Both the position numbers and the translations under genes were made by a program. Under the pieces are notes generated by a model. It did not search any database, was not told where the DNA came from, and saw only the letters and a list, made by a program, of their open reading frames with translations. Positions 47,819 through 49,673 of a stretch of 49,673 nucleotides of DNA are shown in pieces. Source of the DNA: Gilliamella sp. wkB108 (GTDB taxonomy: Bacteria; Pseudomonadota; Gammaproteobacteria; Enterobacterales; Orbaceae); NCBI RefSeq assembly GCF_001690195.1, contig NZ_LZGM01000032.1, positions 1-49,673 of the forward strand, in the 5' to 3' direction. How positions within the stretch are numbered: position 1 is the first letter of the stretch; every line of letters starts with the position of its first letter.

Positions 47819-48532
47819 TCAATTACCTAAATCGATTAAGGCATTCAAATTTTTGATAACAATATATTTACCTCTTGCAGATAATATATTTTTCTCTTGA
47901 AATTTGGATAAACTACGACTAACTGTTTCAATAGTTAATCCTAAATAATTAGCAATATCAGCTCTACTCATTGCTAATTTTATATTTAGCGACGAATGAC
48001 CACGCTGTTCATAACGTAAATAAAGAGAGTGAATAAAAATAGCCAAACGCTCATCGGCTTTGTATTGCGAATAACATAACACTAATTTTTGATAATTATA
48101 AATATCATTACTTAATAATTTAAAAACCAAGTCTCTAACATTCTTATTTATCTCAATCAAAGACATTAGTTCTTCATATTTAAGTTCACACACAGACGTA
48201 TCGGTTAACGCTTTTATATTATTATTATATTTTTTAGTAGAAATACAATCTAATCCAACAATATCACCTGGTAAATAGAATCCATTGATTTGTTCATTGT
48301 TATCTGCGGTTGTGATGTAGGTTTTTACTGCTCCAGAGTGGATAATATAAAATCGAGTAAATTCGGTATTTTTTGATACTAAAATTTCGTCTTTCAAGTA
48401 AGACTTTTTGCGATCTAAAACTGTTCCTAATTTGTCATTTAACAATAGAGGAATACATAACGAGCCAATACTACATAATTCGCAAGGAACAGAGTAGCTG
48501 TTCGATCGTAATGGCTTATGAATGCTTTGCAT
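47819..48532 (-). CDS. fnr: Oxygen-sensing transcription factor Fnr
   Basis: Global regulator of the aerobic-anaerobic switch. It is 237 aa (E. coli 250). All four [4Fe-4S] ligands are recognisable: Cys17, Cys20 and Cys26 in CELCSIGSLC, and Cys115 in TSVCEL, corresponding to E. coli Cys20, 23, 29 and 122. The CRP-fold sensor (HSGAVKTYIT, GFYLPGDIVGLD) precedes a helix-turn-helix whose recognition helix LTIETVSRSL keeps the Glu, Ser and Arg that read TTGAT. The oxygen sensor thus looks functional, which fits a microaerobic or anaerobic niche. The upstream region contains a duplicated 22-bp motif (see repeats). Confidence 0.97.
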   Translation of the reverse strand: MQSIHKPLRSNSYSVPCELCSIGSLCIPLLLNDKLGTVLDRKKSYLKDEILVSKNTEFTRFYIIHSGAVKTYITTADNNEQINGFYLPGDIVGLDCISTKKYNNNIKALTDTSVCELKYEELMSLIEINKNVRDLVFKLLSNDIYNYQKLVLCYSQYKADERLAIFIHSLYLRYEQRGHSSLNIKLAMSRADIANYLGLTIETVSRSLSKFQEKNILSARGKYIVIKNLNALIDLGN

Positions 48533-48553
48533 GATGATATATCTTTAATTCTA

Positions 48554-48575
48554 ATTTTATGTGTTAAGATTACCA
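48554..48575 (-). repeat. 22-bp repeated motif, copy at the fnr promoter
   Basis: On the minus strand it begins TGGTAATCTTA and ends 21 nt before the fnr start codon. 19 of 22 bases match the copy at 49260-49281 in the same orientation. It may be a promoter or operator element of fnr. Confidence 0.5.
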
Positions 48576-48877
48576 TTTTTGGGTTAAAACAACAATTATT
48601 CCGAATGATTATTTTTTATAAATGATCTAATAGATCCTTTTTGTTTTTACGATTTATACAAATTGCTTAGTTATAAAAATATAGGATTTATCTAAGATAA
48701 TTTGAAAATGTTTTTTTTCATATCAATACAATTTTTATAAAACTATTCGTATTAGTGATCTATCGAAGTCATTTAATGAAACGAATTATATAAAAATTAT
48801 TTGTAATAATAAGTGAGAGTAGAAGTGGTAACTAATTTAAAAATATTCAATATATTAACAATAATTATCCAATTTAA

Positions 48878-48892
48878 CATAATATACATTAT
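48878..48892. repeat. 15-bp motif CATAATATACATTAT, copy 1
   Basis: Semi-palindrome (CATAAT-ATAC-ATTATG) with an exact reverse-complement copy at 49659-49673, the last bases of the window. Spacing is about 0.77 kb. Operator-like; possibly chance in AT-rich DNA. Confidence 0.45.
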
Positions 48893-49091
48893 GCGCACTT
48901 ATAAAGAATTTAGATGCGTTAATCAATTTTAATCAGGATAATTCATCTCATTTTTTAAATTTTCATTCGTGTTGGTTTTACAATACTTTTATGTGAGAGC
49001 AATATTATTATCACAAGGTAAATTAACTGAAGTTGACACTTCTGTTTTTTAATAACTTCAAAAATTCAGATTTACTATTGGTTAATGATGA

Positions 49092-49123
49092 GCATGATAA
49101 AATGATAGAACTTTTTATCATGC
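49092..49123. repeat. 11-bp inverted repeat in the gene-free region
   Basis: GCATGATAAAA and TTTTATCATGC with a 10-nt loop form a stable hairpin. No T run follows on either strand. Could be an old terminator or part of an unannotated RNA. Confidence 0.5.
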
Positions 49124-49259
49124 AATAAATATACGGCAACAATTACTGTTTTTGTGACACATAATTTACTATGAGTTAACCTTAGGATTCGTATCAACGT
49201 CTGTTTGTGTTTGTTGATAAATGTGTTTGAGTATCTTTTAAGCCGTCAACTTAAAATGT

Positions 49260-49281
49260 ATCTTATGAGCTAAGATTACCA
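49260..49281 (-). repeat. 22-bp repeated motif, distal copy
   Basis: Same orientation as the fnr-proximal copy at 48554-48575, 19 of 22 bases identical, about 0.7 kb further upstream. No gene starts after it on the minus strand before fnr. Confidence 0.45.
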
Positions 49282-49658
49282 AAATGAAAAATTGCCATTT
49301 TTCCCTAGTTAGCAGTTAGGTTGTTATTGAATTTAATTCCTTCTGACGTAACTCTTCATTATTGCATCTATGATTTGATTATTAATATGAAGCTGTGTAT
49401 TACCTATAGTGGTTTTGATGATAAATTCTATACTTACTTAAAACTGGTAATGCTCTTTTCATCTTTTTAAGTAAGTTGTTTATAATTATCTTTCAATAAT
49501 TATCCTTAAAGCACTTTAGTTTAAAGCTGACTATAACCAATAAATTTATTGGGTTTACTCATTGCATTATCAGTTTTTGTATACTATCACTTAGTTTAGA
49601 TCATTGAATAATACATCTTTAAAAATAATCTATTAAATATCAATTAGTTAAAGTTACA

Positions 49659-49673
49659 ATAATGTATATTATG
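49659..49673. repeat. 15-bp motif, reverse-complement copy at the window edge
   Basis: ATAATGTATATTATG is the exact reverse complement of 48878-48892. The window ends here, so it may continue. Confidence 0.45.

Larger units (their letters stand above)
48533..49673. other. Gene-free 1.1 kb upstream of fnr
   Basis: No reading frame of credible length or composition on either strand, and no tRNA or IS end. It holds the fnr promoter region, two copies of a 22-bp motif (48554, 49260), an opposite-strand pair of a 15-bp motif (48878 and the window edge) and an 11-bp-stem hairpin (49092-49123). It may be a decayed gene plus regulatory DNA for a gene beyond the right edge. Confidence 0.6.

Overview
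The window is AT-rich chromosomal DNA from a gammaproteobacterium. Nearly every recognisable protein has its closest remembered relative in E. coli (CmoA/B, RNase D, MtnN, YbbO/CnoX, RlmC, GshA, YafD, MltD, RnhA, DnaQ, PykF, PpK/Ppx, HslJ, HrpA, YdgH, Fnr). The strong A+T bias, compact E. coli-like gene set and facultatively anaerobic character suggest an Orbaceae-type insect-gut bacterium (Gilliamella/Frischella-like). That placement is inference, since no rRNA gene is present. The window looks like core chromosome with two or three accessory patches; no IS element, prophage or CRISPR array was seen.

Layout. 0.1-6.2 kb: a very large membrane-anchored alpha-2-macroglobulin (minus). 6.8-9.2 kb: a YjbR protein and the cmoA-cmoB tRNA wobble-uridine pair (minus). 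9.3-11.6 kb: a membrane metallophosphoesterase and RNase D (plus, UUG start). 11.8-16.7 kb: mtnN, the ybbO-like SDR, cnoX, map and rlmC. 17.0-21.8 kb: a Fur-box-controlled TonB receptor, an SbmA/YddA/FusD-type ABC transporter and a HugZ/HutZ-type haem protein, probably a haem or haemoprotein iron acquisition unit. 22.1-27.5 kb: gshA-yafD, mltD, rnhA, dnaQ and tRNA-Asp, which keeps the E. coli yafD-mltD-rnhA-dnaQ-aspV order.

27.5-29.2 kb is a small accessory patch next to tRNA-Asp. It holds a PLD-fold nuclease gene broken (or recoded) at an A7 run, and ends in a decayed copy of the tRNA-Asp 3' half. 29.3-36.7 kb holds a DUF454 protein, a class 1-type dihydroorotate dehydrogenase-like gene behind a pyrBI-like leader/attenuator, and a divergent cluster. 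The cluster encodes a cytosolic OYE-FMN_bind-FAD fumarate-reductase-like flavoprotein, an ApbE flavin transferase and a CitT/TtdT-type dicarboxylate transporter. These read together as a fumarate-uptake, NADH-oxidising, succinate-export module. The neighbouring DHODH may also use fumarate.

36.8-42.0 kb: ppk-ppx (polyphosphate) and pykF. 42.3-48.5 kb: HslJ lipoprotein, HrpA helicase, YdgH-like DUF1471 protein and an Fnr with all four Fe-S cysteines. 48.5-49.7 kb has no convincing gene but carries several repeated operator-like motifs. The strongest candidates for something new are the fumarate/ApbE/DASS module with its attenuated DHODH neighbour, the tRNA-Asp-flanked frameshifted nuclease, and a shared 36-bp element upstream of two unrelated genes.
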